Below, one piece after another: positions 33,764-46,944 of a DNA stretch of 64,000 nt. The translations under genes and the position numbers were made by a program. The notes under the pieces are model-generated. The model did no database searches, was not told the DNA's origin, and saw only the letters and a list, made by a program, of their open reading frames with translations. This stretch comes from Ehretia macrophylla (lineage: Eukaryota > Streptophyta > Magnoliopsida > Boraginales > Ehretiaceae). How positions within the stretch are numbered: position 1 is the first letter of the stretch; each line of letters begins with the position of its first letter. The stretch covers positions 17,249,648 to 17,313,647 of the forward strand of contig CM075765.1 of the NCBI GenBank assembly GCA_037974665.1, given 5' to 3'.

Positions 33764-34042
33764 ACTTTATAGCTGTTCTCTCCCTTATCTCCTCCAGTTC
33801 TTCCCTTGTTCCTCTCTTGAAGCTCGCGCCCTTCACGAGCAGTTTCCATTTCACACACACTTAAATTATTAAAAAAACAAAAATCTCAAAAAAGTGATGC
33901 AAGAAACCAAGCAAAGGTAGGAGAATTTTGAAAACGCACCCACTTGAGATGACCCAAGTTTCTTGAACCAATTGCTTGAAACTGAACCCAAAAACTTTTC
34001 CAAAACATTAACCCACTTTTAACCAAAAATAATCAAACAAAG
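33764..34042 (+). promoter_or_regulatory. Probable core promoter and 5' leader of the DELLA gene, with two tiny uORFs
   Basis: A weak TATA-like TTTATAG (about 33765) precedes a pyrimidine-rich initiator zone (33777-33815). The leader then carries two upstream ATGs with immediate stops: MQETKQR (33897-33920) and MTQVS (33949-33966). Both end before the main ATG at 34043. The transcription start is inferred, so the first uORF may or may not be on every transcript. No convincing splice pair is visible in the leader. Confidence 0.5.
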
Positions 34043-35872
34043 ATGAAGAGAGATCGTGAAGCTGAAAAAGATAGCAGTTCTTCTTCAATGGCGAAAGCAA
34101 CAGCAGCAGCATCGTATGCTGAAAAGGGAAAGATGTGGGTGGAAGAAGAGCAGCAGCACAAGCAGCCTGATACAGCAGGTGGAGGTATGGACGAGCTTTT
34201 AGCAGTGTTAGGCTACAAAGTGAGATCGTCAGACATGGCAGAGGTGGCTCAGAAGCTTGAACAATTGGAGATGGTTATGGGTAGCACTATGGAAGATGGG
34301 ATTTCTCATTTGTCTACTGATACAGTTCATTACAACCCATCTGATCTCTCTGGTTGGGTACAAAGTATGCTTGCTGAGCTTAATGGTGCCACTACTCACA
34401 ATCTGGATACGCAAATTGTAAATGGAAAGAACTTAATCGAACCATCTGGGATTGGTGGTGATGATATTAATGGTTTCATTAATTTTTCTAATGAGAAGCT
34501 CATAGAAAATGAGGGGGTTATTTACGATGACGACTTGAGAGCCATCCCAGGTGGTGCCATATTGAGTAGCACTGGTTGCAATATTAGTGGTAAAGATAAT
34601 CGGCAACAAGTACAACCCGAAAACCAGAACACCATCACCACCACCACTAACAAGAGAATCAGATCGATATCTTCGTCGATTGGATCTGAATTTCCGGGTG
34701 GAAATTCAGGGTCTTCAGCGCGGCCGGTGGTGCTGGTGGACTCACAAGAGACGGGGATAAGGCTTGTCCACACTTTGATGGCGTGTGCCGAAGCGGTGCA
34801 GCAAGATGACATGAAATTAGCTGACGCACTGGTGAAGCATGTAGGGATATTGGCTGTGTCACAAGCTGGTGCTATGAGGAAAGTGGCTACTTACTTCGCT
34901 GAGGCATTAGCTCGAAGGATTTACAAGATTTACCCACAAGATTCATTAGGCTCGTCCTATAACGATGTGCTAGAGATGCACTTCTACGAGACGTGCCCGT
35001 ACCTTAAATTCGCGCATTTCACAGCAAATCAAGCCATTCTTGAAGCTTTTGCAGGTGCTAATCAGGTTCATGTTGTAGATTTTAGTTTAAAACAAGGTAT
35101 GCAATGGCCTGCGTTAATGCAAGCTCTCGCGCTACGCCCCGGTGGACCGCCCGCGTTTAGGCTGACCGGAATCGGACCTCCACAGCCTGATAACACTGAT
35201 GCGTTGCAGCAAGTTGGATGGAAATTGGCTCAGTTGGCTGAAACCATTGGAGTCGAGTTCGAGTTTAGAGGCTTCGTTGCCAACTCTTTGGCTGATCTTG
35301 ATGCCTCGATTTTGGATATTAGGCCGAGTAATGTTGAAGCCGTGGCTGTTAACTCTGTTTTCGAGCTGCATAGGATGTTGGCTCGGCCTGGGGCAATTGA
35401 GAAAGTTTTGATTTCAATCGAAGCAATGAAGCCCAAAATTCTTACAATTGTTGAGCAAGAAGCGAACCATAATGGTGCTATGTTTCTCGACAGGTTTAAC
35501 GAAGCCTTACATTATTATTCCACCATGTTTGACTCGTTGGAGAGCAGCTCCGCGTTGACACAGCCCAACAGCCAAGATTTGGTGATGTCTGAGGTTTATC
35601 TGGGTCGACAGATTTGTAACGTTTTGGCATGCGAAGGGGTGGACCGAGTTGAGAGGCACGAGTTGTTGACTCAGTGGAGAGGTAGGATGAACTCGGCCGG
35701 GTTTGACCCGGTTAATCTTGGTTCCAACGCGTTCAAGCAAGCGAGTATGTTGTTGGCTTTGTTTGCTGGTGGGGATGGGTACAGGGTGGAGGAGAATGAT
35801 GGGTGTTTGATGCTGGGTTGGCACACTAGGCCACTCATTGCCACCTCGGCTTGGCAGCTTAAGACTCAGTGA
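34043..35872 (+). CDS. GAI: DELLA protein of the GAI/RGA type (GRAS family)
   Basis: A nuclear repressor of gibberellin responses, 609 aa, single exon, as usual for DELLAs. The N-terminal regulatory part has the DELLA motif ([11 protein letters not shown], residues 50-60) and TVHYNP (94-99), which contact the GA receptor GID1 and lead to SCF-mediated degradation. A Ser/Thr-rich linker (about 190-225) contains a KRIR basic patch (204-207). The GRAS domain follows: LHRI ([12 protein letters not shown], from 241), VHVVD (342-346), LHRII (about 380-430), PFYRE region ([17 protein letters not shown], 484-500) and SAW (about 536-604, with SAWQL near the C terminus). All blocks are present and both GA-signalling motifs intact, so the gene appears functional. 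GAI and RGA orthologues cannot be told apart here. The ATG start matches the conserved MKRDRE start of the family. Confidence 0.97.
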   Translation: MKRDREAEKDSSSSSMAKATAAASYAEKGKMWVEEEQQHKQPDTAGGGMDELLAVLGYKVRSSDMAEVAQKLEQLEMVMGSTMEDGISHLSTDTVHYNPSDLSGWVQSMLAELNGATTHNLDTQIVNGKNLIEPSGIGGDDINGFINFSNEKLIENEGVIYDDDLRAIPGGAILSSTGCNISGKDNRQQVQPENQNTITTTTNKRIRSISSSIGSEFPGGNSGSSARPVVLVDSQETGIRLVHTLMACAEAVQQDDMKLADALVKHVGILAVSQAGAMRKVATYFAEALARRIYKIYPQDSLGSSYNDVLEMHFYETCPYLKFAHFTANQAILEAFAGANQVHVVDFSLKQGMQWPALMQALALRPGGPPAFRLTGIGPPQPDNTDALQQVGWKLAQLAETIGVEFEFRGFVANSLADLDASILDIRPSNVEAVAVNSVFELHRMLARPGAIEKVLISIEAMKPKILTIVEQEANHNGAMFLDRFNEALHYYSTMFDSLESSSALTQPNSQDLVMSEVYLGRQICNVLACEGVDRVERHELLTQWRGRMNSAGFDPVNLGSNAFKQASMLLALFAGGDGYRVEENDGCLMLGWHTRPLIATSAWQLKTQ

Positions 35873-36325
35873 GTTGTGATCACTCGGGGAAAGGGAGATT
35901 TATTGAGTCAACTCGCTTGTGGGGTTCAATCATGACCGAGCCAACTCACCACTCGCTGACTTGCCACCTCTAAGAGTGCTATGCTGAGTTGGTGTGATGG
36001 TGTGTTGAGAGAGGAGACAATGAAAGACAGACAACAAGAAAACTTAACTTTGAGTCAAATCCTGTCTTTTACTATTTACCCCTCAAAGTCAGCCTTTTTT
36101 TTTTTTTAATTTTATTTTATTTTATTCCCAAGGCTGAGCACTTTTTTTGCTTTTTTATTTATTTATATATATTTTTTTGCCTTTTAACGGGTTCGTGTAC
36201 TTGGTCAGATTTTCCCTTTTTTTTTTTTTTTTTCTTTTTTTCCCTCTCCTATGGCTATGTCAAGAGTGGGGTCAATGACTCAAAAGGAAAATGTGTAAAA
36301 TATAAGATGACCTCTAATAAAATAT
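35873..36325 (+). other. 3' untranslated region of the DELLA gene (approximate)
   Basis: After the TGA come about 440 bp with several T-runs and a possible polyadenylation signal AATAAA at 36316-36321. The end is an estimate from this motif. Confidence 0.4.
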
Positions 36326-38633
36326 GAGAGTGATTTGTAGATGGGAAAATCTGAATCGTTGCTAATTATTTATTTAATAATAAATAGAACTCGCATGTTT
36401 GCTTTGGGATTTGATTCGTCAACCATGAGTGGAATTTTTCTTGTTGGAAACTTTTTAGTTTGTGTAAAATAATTCTTATTTTCGTCAACCTTAAACCTCT
36501 TTTTGAGTACACCTATTTGGGTGTATTGTCGCATCACAAAATTTATGATTGTAGATTAAATATAATGGGTTCTATTTAAAATGAAGTTTTCGTTTTAAAG
36601 ACAATAAAACTTTGAAGATCTTTTCGTAGGAGTAATATTTTACGTGTGCCAAATAATATACTTTCGGTGATTAACACATTAAAATTGTTTTGGTAATAAC
36701 AAGCTAATAATTAATTCACGATACTAACTTACGAAGCAAACACATTTCATATCTCTCGCCAACGAACCCACAGATAGAAACTTTGTGGCTTTAAGGGTGC
36801 AAGAAACGCATCTCGAAAACGATAACTTAGTTATGAAATGGCTTACTAGTAGAAGAAGAAAAGGGTCAATTGCATGAATGGCTTCTGAACAATTCTTTTT
36901 TGAATATTTGTAGTCACTAAAATAATGCAAGAGCATGCCAAGTTAGAATTCTTAATTGATTTTCCTTAAACTTTTTGAAGGAATTTAATCAAAATGATTT
37001 CGTCACGAATATGCATTACTTTTCTATAGAAAATTTAATAGGAAGTCAATTCACGAAGCGACATGGTACACTAATAAAATTGGGGAATGGTAAAAATCGA
37101 GAAAAAAAAAATTGTTTACTGTTTTTGGAATTGACCCAAAAGAAAAAAAGAATTGAGTTAACAATTTTTTCTTTTTGAAAATAAAACTTCTCATTCATTT
37201 AGAGAGAGGGGAAATACAAAGGGTAACCCAATCATCAGTAGATCAGAATTCTTACCTAACTAGTGATTTACTCTAACAATCTGTACATTGAATTTTAGTA
37301 ATTCATTTCAATTTTAAACTACAAAAAATGGGAGAAAAATTGAAACGTTAGATATTTTTTTATTAAATGAATAGCTGAAATCCAATATTAAAATGTTTAA
37401 ATAAAATACTAGTTATGAGAGAATTTTAATCCACGATAAGCAAGCAACAAGTTTCTTAGATGAGGGGGTTTACTTCTCAATCAACATGTAATAAATCGTT
37501 AACTTTGGCTTTTGCCACCCAATCAGCATATGAATTTGCATTTCGTTTCACGCATTGAAATTTGATTGACCTCCTCACTAGTGGACTTAATGAAGAAATT
37601 AGCAATAGTGATCATGATTAATGTACTTCACAAATAACAAAAATTTTGATGGCGACCATGAAGACCATCTCTTTCAACCTTAGGATTTTAAAGGTCAAAT
37701 ACTAGAACGGAGGCGGCAAAGGAATCCAAATAGGTAATGCAGGCATTTGAGACTAAAACAATACTGTGCTAGCAACAAATAGAACAAGTCATAAATGTAA
37801 TAACAGCTTAATTATTTTCCCGGATTAAATATTTTAACTACTCAGCGTAGCCACATATTTTTTGCGAGCTAAAATAATGTAGCTGCCTCATTAATTCTGA
37901 TAGATTCTGTTGATTGAAAATAAATTATTTTCTAATAGATTAAGTTTTTGGAGGAAGTGGTAATTAACATAGTATTGTAGTTCAAATTATTAAAATGTAT
38001 TGCATTCAAATCTCATTACCGTCCACTTAAAAAAAAAAAAATGTCCATGACCATGACTAAATTTAGACAATAAGTAAATATAATACTATTTTTTAATATA
38101 TTAAACTTTTAAATAAGTTGATAATTTGACAGATACTACATTTCTCACGAAGCAAGCCCCTACAGTTGGATTTGGATCACTTTGGTGTTTAATATTATAA
38201 ATTATAACGTTCTGAGTTTAACCCGATTAAATCTCACTTATAATATTAAACACCACGAGTGAATTCAAATCCCTAGAGTCCCCTTAAATCTTGGTAATTC
38301 AGCTGTAATCGTCAGTCTATGCTTTAATTTGACATAGACGGCATGATTATGATCAATATACAATGAACAATGATTTGTTAGTGATGTTCCTAATGACCCA
38401 GATTTGTATTGAGATTGGCCATTTAGTTGGTAAGTGGTCAACATTTCCACCAAACTTGTCAATTAATCCACATAAGAAAAGTTATCTATGAGGCTGGATG
38501 ATTAAGCCAAAAAAATATTCAACAATGAAGCTGACTGTAATGTGACTGATCGACCTATATATGCTGCAGGGCCATGTGAAGTTCACACTATACACATATG
38601 ACCAGATCGTTTTGAAGCAAATTTCAAAAGTAA
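36326..38633. other. Intergenic AT-rich DNA
   Basis: No gene recognised. At about 37165-37235 a T-rich run followed by GAAAATAAAACTTCTCATTCATTTAG resembles the reversed 3' tail of a LINE, suggesting a minus-strand remnant. Confidence 0.5.
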
Positions 38634-39078
38634 GGCTCCGTTGGTTTGTCGTAAAATAACTTACTTGTGTAAAATATTTTTCATGAAACGTATTTTTCTG
38701 AAAAATAAAATATTTTACATGGCTCTATTTGTTTGCCGTAAAATAACTTATTGATATAAAATATTTTACTGGAAAATAGAATACTGAAAAATATTTTCTG
38801 GTATTTGGATGTACCGTAAGTTTAGTAAAATGTTTTCTTATCCCAAAGGACATGAAAACATTTTACATAATTTTGTACTAGCCGCAATTGTTGACCGGAA
38901 AATATTTTACGGTTGACCAATTTTTCGGTGTTACCAAACACCGTAAAATTAAGAAAATGCAGCCGCAATTTTTGACTGGAAAATATTTTACGGTTGACCA
39001 ATTTTCTAGTGTTACCAAACACCGTAAAATCTGGAAAATGTTTTCCGGTAAAATATTTTACTGCAAACAAACGGAGCC
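38634..39078. mobile_element. Tourist-like (PIF/Harbinger) MITE, 445 bp
   Basis: Ends GGCTCCGTTGGTTTGTCGTA and, inward from the right, GGCTCCGTTTGTTTGCAGTA. A TAA triplet flanks both sides (38631-38633 and 39079-39081), the target duplication of PIF/Harbinger elements. It contains a direct duplication of about 74 bp (GCCGCAATT...CACCGTAAAAT, about 38881 and 38961). There is no transposase. Open frames inside are repeat by-products. Confidence 0.85.
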
Positions 39079-39081
39079 TAA

Positions 39082-40858
39082 GTAAGCATTCAAAGACTTC
39101 TTGACTTTGACCTGTTAGCTGCATTCTGTTCATTGATGATTTGTTTTGATAGCTTCTCTTACCACAATGAAGAACGAATTTTAATTGATTAAGGCATGGA
39201 TTCTTGTAATGTTTAAAGTCATCAGCTTGCAACAACATAACCTTTTATAACTTTTTTTTTTTTTGGTAAGTAACCAAATTTTAGTAATAACAAATAAGTC
39301 AATTACGAATTTTGAAATGAGGAATACATTCTTATATATTGTACAAGAGAGTATAACTTCCAACTTATAAAAAAAGCTATTTACAATCTCAAAACTATTT
39401 TCTTGTCTATATCCCAAAATGATTGATAATTTTCAATTTGATATAGTGGGAGTTATCTTCCTTTATAAGTTCGTCTTTTCCCTCATCATATTCATGATAT
39501 TCTTGAGAATCATTTTCGCAAGCTTATCTTAACCCCTAGAGGTTAGACTAGTATAAAGCGTTTGGAGTGTGAGCAAGAGATTTGTTCGAGTTTTGAGTTT
39601 GCATCAACTACAGAGGCTATTCCTTCAGGGTCAGTTCCCGTAAGTTTTGTGCTTAACCCAGATGATATATCTTACAAGTGGAGTCATATATTTCGAAGTT
39701 TGAACCTTAATATGAGTTCGAACAACTTTTATACTTATTCTCCATCCTCCACAAGAATGAAAGCGGAAGAGGAAAGCAAAAATGAAATATTCCCTTTACG
39801 CCATTGCTACTACCCCTAAGAGTGCATGCCTTGAATGAGATCGTACGACAATGAACCCATGCTCTCCCATGTGCACCATGTTTCCCCATAAACAATAATT
39901 GTTCAGACATCAACTTGAACCTGGAAAGCATTGTTTCCATTTTTCGCTTGTATAGTTGTTGAGGTCCCAAAACATGGGACACACAATTTTGTGTACACTG
40001 TTGGCCAGGCAGCTTTAGCCTTGGGCAAAGACATTGGATGATGGACTGTGGGCTCACATGACCCTAAGAGTAAAGTAGTTGTTCATCCCAACAACATATC
40101 CCACGTGTTGTTACATTTGATATTGGACAAAGGGCCCCAAATCTTTCAAATCCAACATAATGGTTGGTGAATAATGGGGTACTTTCAAGAGAAGTTACCA
40201 AGAATGCGATCATTTTTACCACATTAGAGGACCTACGTAATTACGTGCACAATATCCATTCGAAGATCGAAGATTTTTGTACACGATCGAGTTTACAATC
40301 AAGATCTCGAATGTGAAATTTTTTTATCATGGTCAATCATTAATGTAAAGACAATTTACCACGATGCGATCAATTTCACCACGTTTGAGGACATCTCTTC
40401 GAAGATTTCTAAATCTTTTGGCCTTTGATTTGCTCTGGAAAAAGTTTAAGCACATAGCAACACTTGAGTACCTAGACTTTGCAGATTGTTAAAATTTTCA
40501 TGCTTGCATGATGTTTCGTGGGCCAGGTATCAGTAAAAATGTAATGGAGATGTCGGATGCGGATTGGCTCTAACTATGAGGCCTGCGAGTCCGTCAGATG
40601 CGGTTTGGTCCGTTTGATTGTTAGGTATGTCTTTTGCGGGCCTCAATCCGCACTGGATCGAACGAAAAAAACCCGGCCTGAATGCAAATTAAGCGTTTCA
40701 GTCCAATGATAACCCCAAATCTTTTTGTTATACAAAAATGAATAGAAATACACAAACTGAGTGGAAAATGTAACATATACTGTAAAATCTTTTTAAATTA
40801 ATATTTAATAAATAAATAATATTTCTTAAACCAATATGCCAGGTTAATAATGTCCATA
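39082..40858. other. Intergenic DNA with a LINE 3' tail
   Basis: A T-run at 39252-39264 followed by GGTAAGTAACCAAATTTTAG is, on the minus strand, the CTAAAATTTGGTTACTTACC-poly(A) end typical of plant L1 LINEs; the remnant may extend to about 39420. An 85-codon open frame at 39562-39819 resembles no protein I know. The rest is unassigned. Confidence 0.5.
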
Positions 40859-40860
40859 TA

Positions 40861-41444
40861 CAGTAGAATCTTTTTAAATTAATAGCGTTGGGATCACCAA
40901 ATTTTATTAATTTAGCGAGATATTAATTTATCGAGAAATTAATAACTATTAATTTATAGAGATATTTTTTATTTTTTGACTATATAGTAAATATATTATG
41001 ATTATGATGTCTTTTTTCAGTCCAATTTGAAAAGATAAGTAATGAGATTTTTCTAATCTCGTATCCAAGTCCTTGTAGGATTAGGATGAGAACTAATTTC
41101 TCTAATCTTGTATCTTAATCCTTGTAGGATTATCTTAATTTTTTCTCTTTAAATAATTAAATATGAGATTCAACTAGATTTGAAGTTCAACAAAAGACAT
41201 GCTACAATTGATTTATATTTTAAGAAAATCTCATAGTCAATTTATTATGTACTTTTTAGCTAATTATTAATTTATAAAATATTTGAATCAATAAAATACA
41301 AAGGAAATTTTTTTTAAATGTATTATCTTATAATTTTATTGAATTTATCAACTTTTTAAACTGGTCCCAAGTCGGGACCGGACATTTTTATTAATTAAAA
41401 AAAATTATTAATTTATCAAGTATTAATTTAAAGAGGTTCTACTG
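40861..41444. mobile_element. Non-autonomous DNA transposon with CAGTAGAA ends, 584 bp
   Basis: The left end CAGTAGAATCTTTTTAAATT and, inward from the right, CAGTAGAACCTCTTTAAATT form inverted repeats of over 20 bp, continuing into ATTAATA motifs. TA flanks both sides (40859-40860 and 41445-41446). The interior has no open frame. A related element lies at 46139-46942. The TA flank suggests a Tc1/mariner-type origin, but the family is uncertain. Confidence 0.7.
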
Positions 41445-41446
41445 TA

Positions 41447-44400
41447 ATCATAAGATAATACATTTCAAATATTTATTTTATATTTTATAAGTTTAAAATA
41501 TTTTATAAATTAATAATTAATTAAAAATGCATAACAAACTGACTACGAGGTTGTGTTGGACCTAAAGATACCTTAAGTAATAACAGATTATGTTAGATTA
41601 AATACTGTTTGCTTTGATTTAGGATACATATTTTAATTAAGTTGAATACATTGGATCTTTATGCTAATTATGTATAATTTAATGAATACATAATTTATTA
41701 GTTATATTATATTGAATTTTAACTTGGTCAATTGATGCGATAAATGGAATTGAGCAAACCTTGATAAGTAAATAAATATAACATGTTTACTATTAAGACA
41801 AAAAAACCTAAAAATATCTTTCTAAATCAAAAATTTTATTAATTTATTAATAAATTAGTATACCGCTAAAGTAAGAGAATTTAGGTGGTCCAAAAGCTAT
41901 TACTGCAAAGACTTTATTTTGAAAATATGAAAAACACCTCAAATTTCATAAACATAAATATATGACATATATTTGAAAGATTAGAAATATAAATTCTATT
42001 ACAAAAGTTGAAAAAAAAATACCTCACAGTCCTAATACTTTTGTTTGTAAAATATAGAAAACTAATAACAAAAATTTAAAAAGTATTCCTTGTGTCTTCA
42101 TCTTTAATTCTTCATTTGTTCAACTACTTTTGATATTGCTCTTGTTCTTATTGGATTTGGTCTTGGAGCTCTTCATTTGTAATATTGTAATATGCATATA
42201 TTCATTATTGTTATCTATATTCGATAGTCGTTACACCGGTCTAATTTTTTAATAAATGAATTACTTATTATGTATTTGTTATTATTCGACTTCCCTTCTC
42301 TCTAGATCACTTTATTATCTAAGTAAAAACACCAAGCTAAGAATTCATAATTTTGTTTTACAAGATTTGGTGAGTTTTTTATGTCGGATTGCTTTATTTA
42401 TTTCTCTTCATCAAACTAATTCAAATATTTATTTTCCTAAAAACGAGTTTTATCATTACAGTGCATTTATGAAACTCAAGATGACAAATATGGAGCAGTT
42501 TCTAAGATTTACGAAGGGTAAACTTGGCAGAAGTTCATCCCAACTTCAAAATATGTGTGTAGAATATAATTCATTAAACATAGACTACAAAACGTGAAAA
42601 ATGTACTGAAAAAGCTTGACATTCAAATTAAGTCAGTATAAGCCTTTTGATAAACTCTATTTCTTTCTTCCTTTTTTTTTTTTTTTTTTTTCTTTTTTTG
42701 AAAGGTCGATAAACTCAAAAATTGGTCTCAATCTTGGGCTGTCCAAAAAAAAAATCTTGGGCTATGAAAATCCAATCTGGTGATCATCAACAGACACAAG
42801 AGGCAAAATAAGACTCAACACGGCGAAGGAATGATAATTAGAAATATATGAAACATATTTCTTCATTTATATAAACAATTGAGACGCCAAAATATTGAAA
42901 TTTAAGTAAATATATTGGACAATTCGTCAAAGTGAAAATCAATATTATGTATAAGTCATCATTTTTTTTTTTTTTTGGTCGAATATAAGTCATCATTAGA
43001 TCACCATGACAACCTCTTTAATGTATATCCAATATAACATATTGCACCATAATATTTATTTGGTATCTCTTAAACCCCTTCATGTGTCACTAACTAAAGG
43101 GGAAATGATTATTTTAGGATTGAACTTGGTGTGATATGGAATTGAGCACCTGAATTTCCAAACTTTTCATTGAAAGGTTCAAACTTGTATGAAAGAGGTG
43201 TTTAATTACACACCGTAACTATCAGTGTTAGTATTTTACGTGGTATTTTTTTTTTCTTTAAAATCCTATTTGGCATTATCTTACGGACTTTTGGATTGAT
43301 TGACCCTAATACTAGAACTTTCAGATGCCCTACTTTGTTAGTTTAATGCTTTGATATTGGAAAATGTTCATGAGCTTGGAAGTTAAATAGTGGTTATTGA
43401 ATTATTCCTAAGTTTCTGATACTTGAAAGGCATGGTTAGTTTATATTTTCTGATTTTCAAATATATATGGAGTTCTAATAGTATTTTAGAACTGAAATTG
43501 AATAAGGATATGCATCAACAATTGAGACTCCCCTTATTATTTAGGCTAATAACATCTTCTTTTTTTTTTTTTTTATAGATAAGAAGGCTTTCAATGTTGT
43601 AGTAATTCTTCTTCTAGTACATCAAATCCGTGCATGGTCACTTTTTATGGTTTGAACCTTTACCTCTATCTTACTTATAAATTGTTTGCTATATAGCGTC
43701 CTATGTTGCTTGCGAAATGTTTGATAGCATTTTGAAACTAATTATATAAAAGGGTCAATCAATCCAAAAGTGTGTAAGACACAATATACCATGTAAGAGT
43801 TGGAAAAAAAAAATGCCACATAGAATTTGAAAAAAAGAAAAAGAAAAATGCCACATAAGATTTGAAAGAAAAGAAAAATAACACATCGGTATAATATTGA
43901 GACTGTTAATTAAATTAGACCAAGTACTGTTTTTTTTTTTTTGCTAAATTCACGAGCAAAAGGTCTCATTAATAAAATGAAATACAAGTGGTGGGTCCGA
44001 GGACCAAATTATAAAGAAGATCTTAGTCTAAAAAATACATCATTAAACATCATGCTAAGATCAAACAAGTAAAGGAAACAAATACAATTCAGTAAATTAA
44101 GAGGGAAGGCAAATAAACCTGGGGAATCCTCTACTGGATCAATCTGCTTTCTTGTAAGTAGGTTGTTTATAGCCTTAGAAAGATCGGATATAGGAGGTGG
44201 GGGGGGGGGGGGGGGGGGTTGGTTGTGTGGTTAAGGAATGATATAGCAATGATATTATTTTTAACACAGAAATAATAAAATTTACTCAAGGAGCATATAC
44301 AGGACACGAAAAACTTGAGCGAAATTGAAGCTGGTGGATTCGTTCTGCCCCGGGCCGGCGTTTATTTATTTGATTACAGTAATATTATTTGTATAATAAT

Positions 44401-46136
44401 GGGCCACTGTGTCATACTCGTAATTCTTTAAAAGAATAATAATATTTTATGTTACCCTTTAATCGTATTATAAGAATTTATACATTGAAATATCAAATCT
44501 CTTATGTAATGATCGGAATTCTATTATATAATGAAGAGTGGGAGTGAAGAAATGATATAGCAATGTTTCAAACTAAAAGAAAAGATACTAACCTCCCATC
44601 CTTTTAACTCATAAAATAGTTATATGTCACCCATTCACCTTTCCGTATAAGAAAACTTTTACCATAAACAACGAGAAATTTAATATTTAATATATGAATT
44701 CTTGCCATATAAAAGGAGGTATGAAGGGATGACGTAAAACATTAGTTTTTAACTAATCATCGTATATTGACTTGCCCATTGCTATCTAAAGCCTTAACTA
44801 AAGACTCTATTTGACCCAATTGTGAAATTTTAGCTTTCACGCTGTAGAGTTTTGGTTAAAAGTATTATTAAATATAAGTTGTTCATTGTTTGACTTATGT
44901 TGGGAAATGGTAGGTTTTTAGAAACTTTGAGGGCAATGTTGGGCTTCCAAAAAATTTGAAGGGTATATTTGAGATGTAAAAACAGTTTTGGCCTAAGCCT
45001 TTTTTCCAAAAGTTCTAATTTTGAGTTTCTTATTTTTTTAGTTGACTTTTACCAAAAAACTGTTTAAAAAATGGTCGAAACTGCAGGTTATTTCAACTTT
45101 TAAACTCACAAAAAACGCTTTTAATTATCGAAAAATTAGGCCAAACACACGCTAACTTTCTTTTATTTATCTAAGAGTTAGATGAAATAGTCAAGAAATG
45201 AGTTATTGTAATCAAAGATTTTAAGTTCAAATTACGATTTTCATCTTTATAATACCAAAAATAAAACTTCTTTATATTTTACGAACATGTTGATTAACTG
45301 TATATATTTAGATTTAATGAATTGGCAGATCATTTGCATGAAAAAAGATGTTTGCAATTTTGATTATATTATATAATCCATCAATTACTACGAAATGCTT
45401 CAGCACCATGAACTAAAGTTTGACAAACCAGTTCAGAAACTCTTTATAAGGACAGAGCATATCATGAGTGGATCACATGTGAACATCCATTATCCTGGTT
45501 TTAGCTGTTTCCATACTAACTGATCATGTCCTCTTACATCACGATTAAGAAAATTTTGTGCCCATAACCCGTTGCCCAAGTGCCAACTTAACAATAATTC
45601 TCAAAAGACATTGTTGATGTAGAATTAATATTGGTGATGGGGAGGGTGGAAACACTTTTGGAAATATGATATTCACACACACACACACTCACAAGAGAGA
45701 GAGGACCTCAAGTAATCCGGCACGAGATAAAACTAGTTTTTGTTTTTTTGTTTTTTTTTTTTTCAATTAGTAAGGAAAATATTTCATTTCAACAATCTCA
45801 AAATTTTACTAAAAAATTGGAGTTTATCAAACCAAAAGTTCCTGAGACCAAACTTATATATAAAACAGGCAATTATTGGCTTACCGAACCTAACGACTCT
45901 CACATATAATGTGGGCCTCACATCACATACACAGTGTGTGAGTTCACATGTTGAGAGAACTTGTTAGGTCCAGTTTTTCCATACAAAAGTTACCTACAAA
46001 GAAAGGTATCATCCAAGTTCAATGCTTTACAAATTGCAAGGTTAATAGGTTTAGTTGTGAATTTTATGGCAGAGCTACTAATTTTAAGACTAACAACAAC
46101 CTGTTCCTCACTTCGAGCATAGTTGAGAATTACTAA
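41447..46136. other. Intergenic AT-rich DNA with homopolymer tracts and a LINE tail
   Basis: No convincing gene. A 113-codon frame at 42256-42597 has no recognisable domain and AT-driven composition. A T-run at 43930-43942 followed by GCTAAATTCACGAGCAAAAGG and TCATTAATAAAATGAAATAC looks like a minus-strand LINE 3' tail. A 20-G run lies at 44199-44218. Long T-runs occur near 42672-42694, 42962-42978 and 43559-43574. Confidence 0.5.
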
Positions 46137-46138
46137 TA

Positions 46139-46942
46139 CAATACAATCTCGTTAAATTAATAGTTTTAGTACCACCTAATTCTATTAAGTTATCAATGAA
46201 TTAATAATTATTAATTTATAAAGATACTTTTAGTTTTCTTTGACTTAACAGTTATTATATTATTACATCAAATGACCAAAGTGAAGATTTAAAGTACTAT
46301 TCCTATATATTTGATAAATTAAGAGTTCATTATCTTATATAAAATTAGCATAAAGATTAAATGTATTGAACTTTTTTAAATAAGTGCATATATACAAGGG
46401 ATATTGCACGAAAGAAAATAATATTTAATCTAACACAATCTCTTATTATTTAAGATATTTTCAATTCTAAAATTGCAAAAATGACTTTCCATATATCTCC
46501 AAGGTGTCAAAAAAAGAATCATGAAAGATGAAATAGGTATATGTGAGCATAGCAAAGAGCACTCTTCATGCACGCAAACAATTGCAACAATAGGTTTTGA
46601 AAATATCTGATTTGTAAGTCTGCCAATGGTAACTTGTATAAATTAGTAGGAAAAGATCCTAAAATTAATCTAAAAGTAAAAAAATGTATAAACTGTGGTA
46701 AAGAGAAAACATTAATTGTCTGGTGCACAATTATGAGAAAAATGTATGTATTTTTTAGCTAATCGTTAATTTATAAAATATTAGGACCTTATGAAATACA
46801 ACAAAAATATTTGAAATATATTATCTTATAAATTTATATAGGTTATTAATCTAACTTATTGGTCCCATTCAAGGCCGAAAATCTTATTATTATTTTTTAA
46901 TAAAATTAGTTTATCAAGTATTAATTTAAAGCAATTCTACTA
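46139..46942. mobile_element. Second, older CAGTAG-type element, about 804 bp
   Basis: The left end CAATACAATCTCGTTAAATTAATAG and the right end (ATTAATTTAAAGCAATTCTACTA) are diverged versions of the ends of the 40861-41444 element. Shared interior phrases include TTATTGGTCCCATTCAAGGCCG versus TGGTCCCAAGTCGGGACCGG near the right end. TA flanks both sides. A partial copy of the right end plus its flank recurs near 47080-47125. Confidence 0.6.
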
Positions 46943-46944
46943 TA

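Noticed and set aside
33911-33925. AAAG|GTAGGAG as a possible 5' UTR intron donor in the DELLA leader
   Set aside because: No convincing branch point or CAG/TAG acceptor occurs before the ATG.
34229-35824. Minus-strand and alternative-frame open reading frames over the DELLA gene
   Set aside because: Shadows of the strongly conserved 609-codon plus-strand gene.
39562-39819. 85-codon frame with balanced composition
   Set aside because: No homology recognised, no flanking exons with continuing frame, and adjacent to a LINE tail; kept only as unassigned.
42256-42597. 113-codon frame in AT-rich intergenic DNA
   Set aside because: Leu/Ser/Tyr-rich as expected from AT-rich DNA; no domain, no splice-linked neighbours.
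45716-45728. AATCCGGCACGAG resembles a cDNA-library adapter (AATTCGGCACGAG)
   Set aside because: One mismatch, single occurrence, and embedded in continuous genomic context; treated as coincidence.
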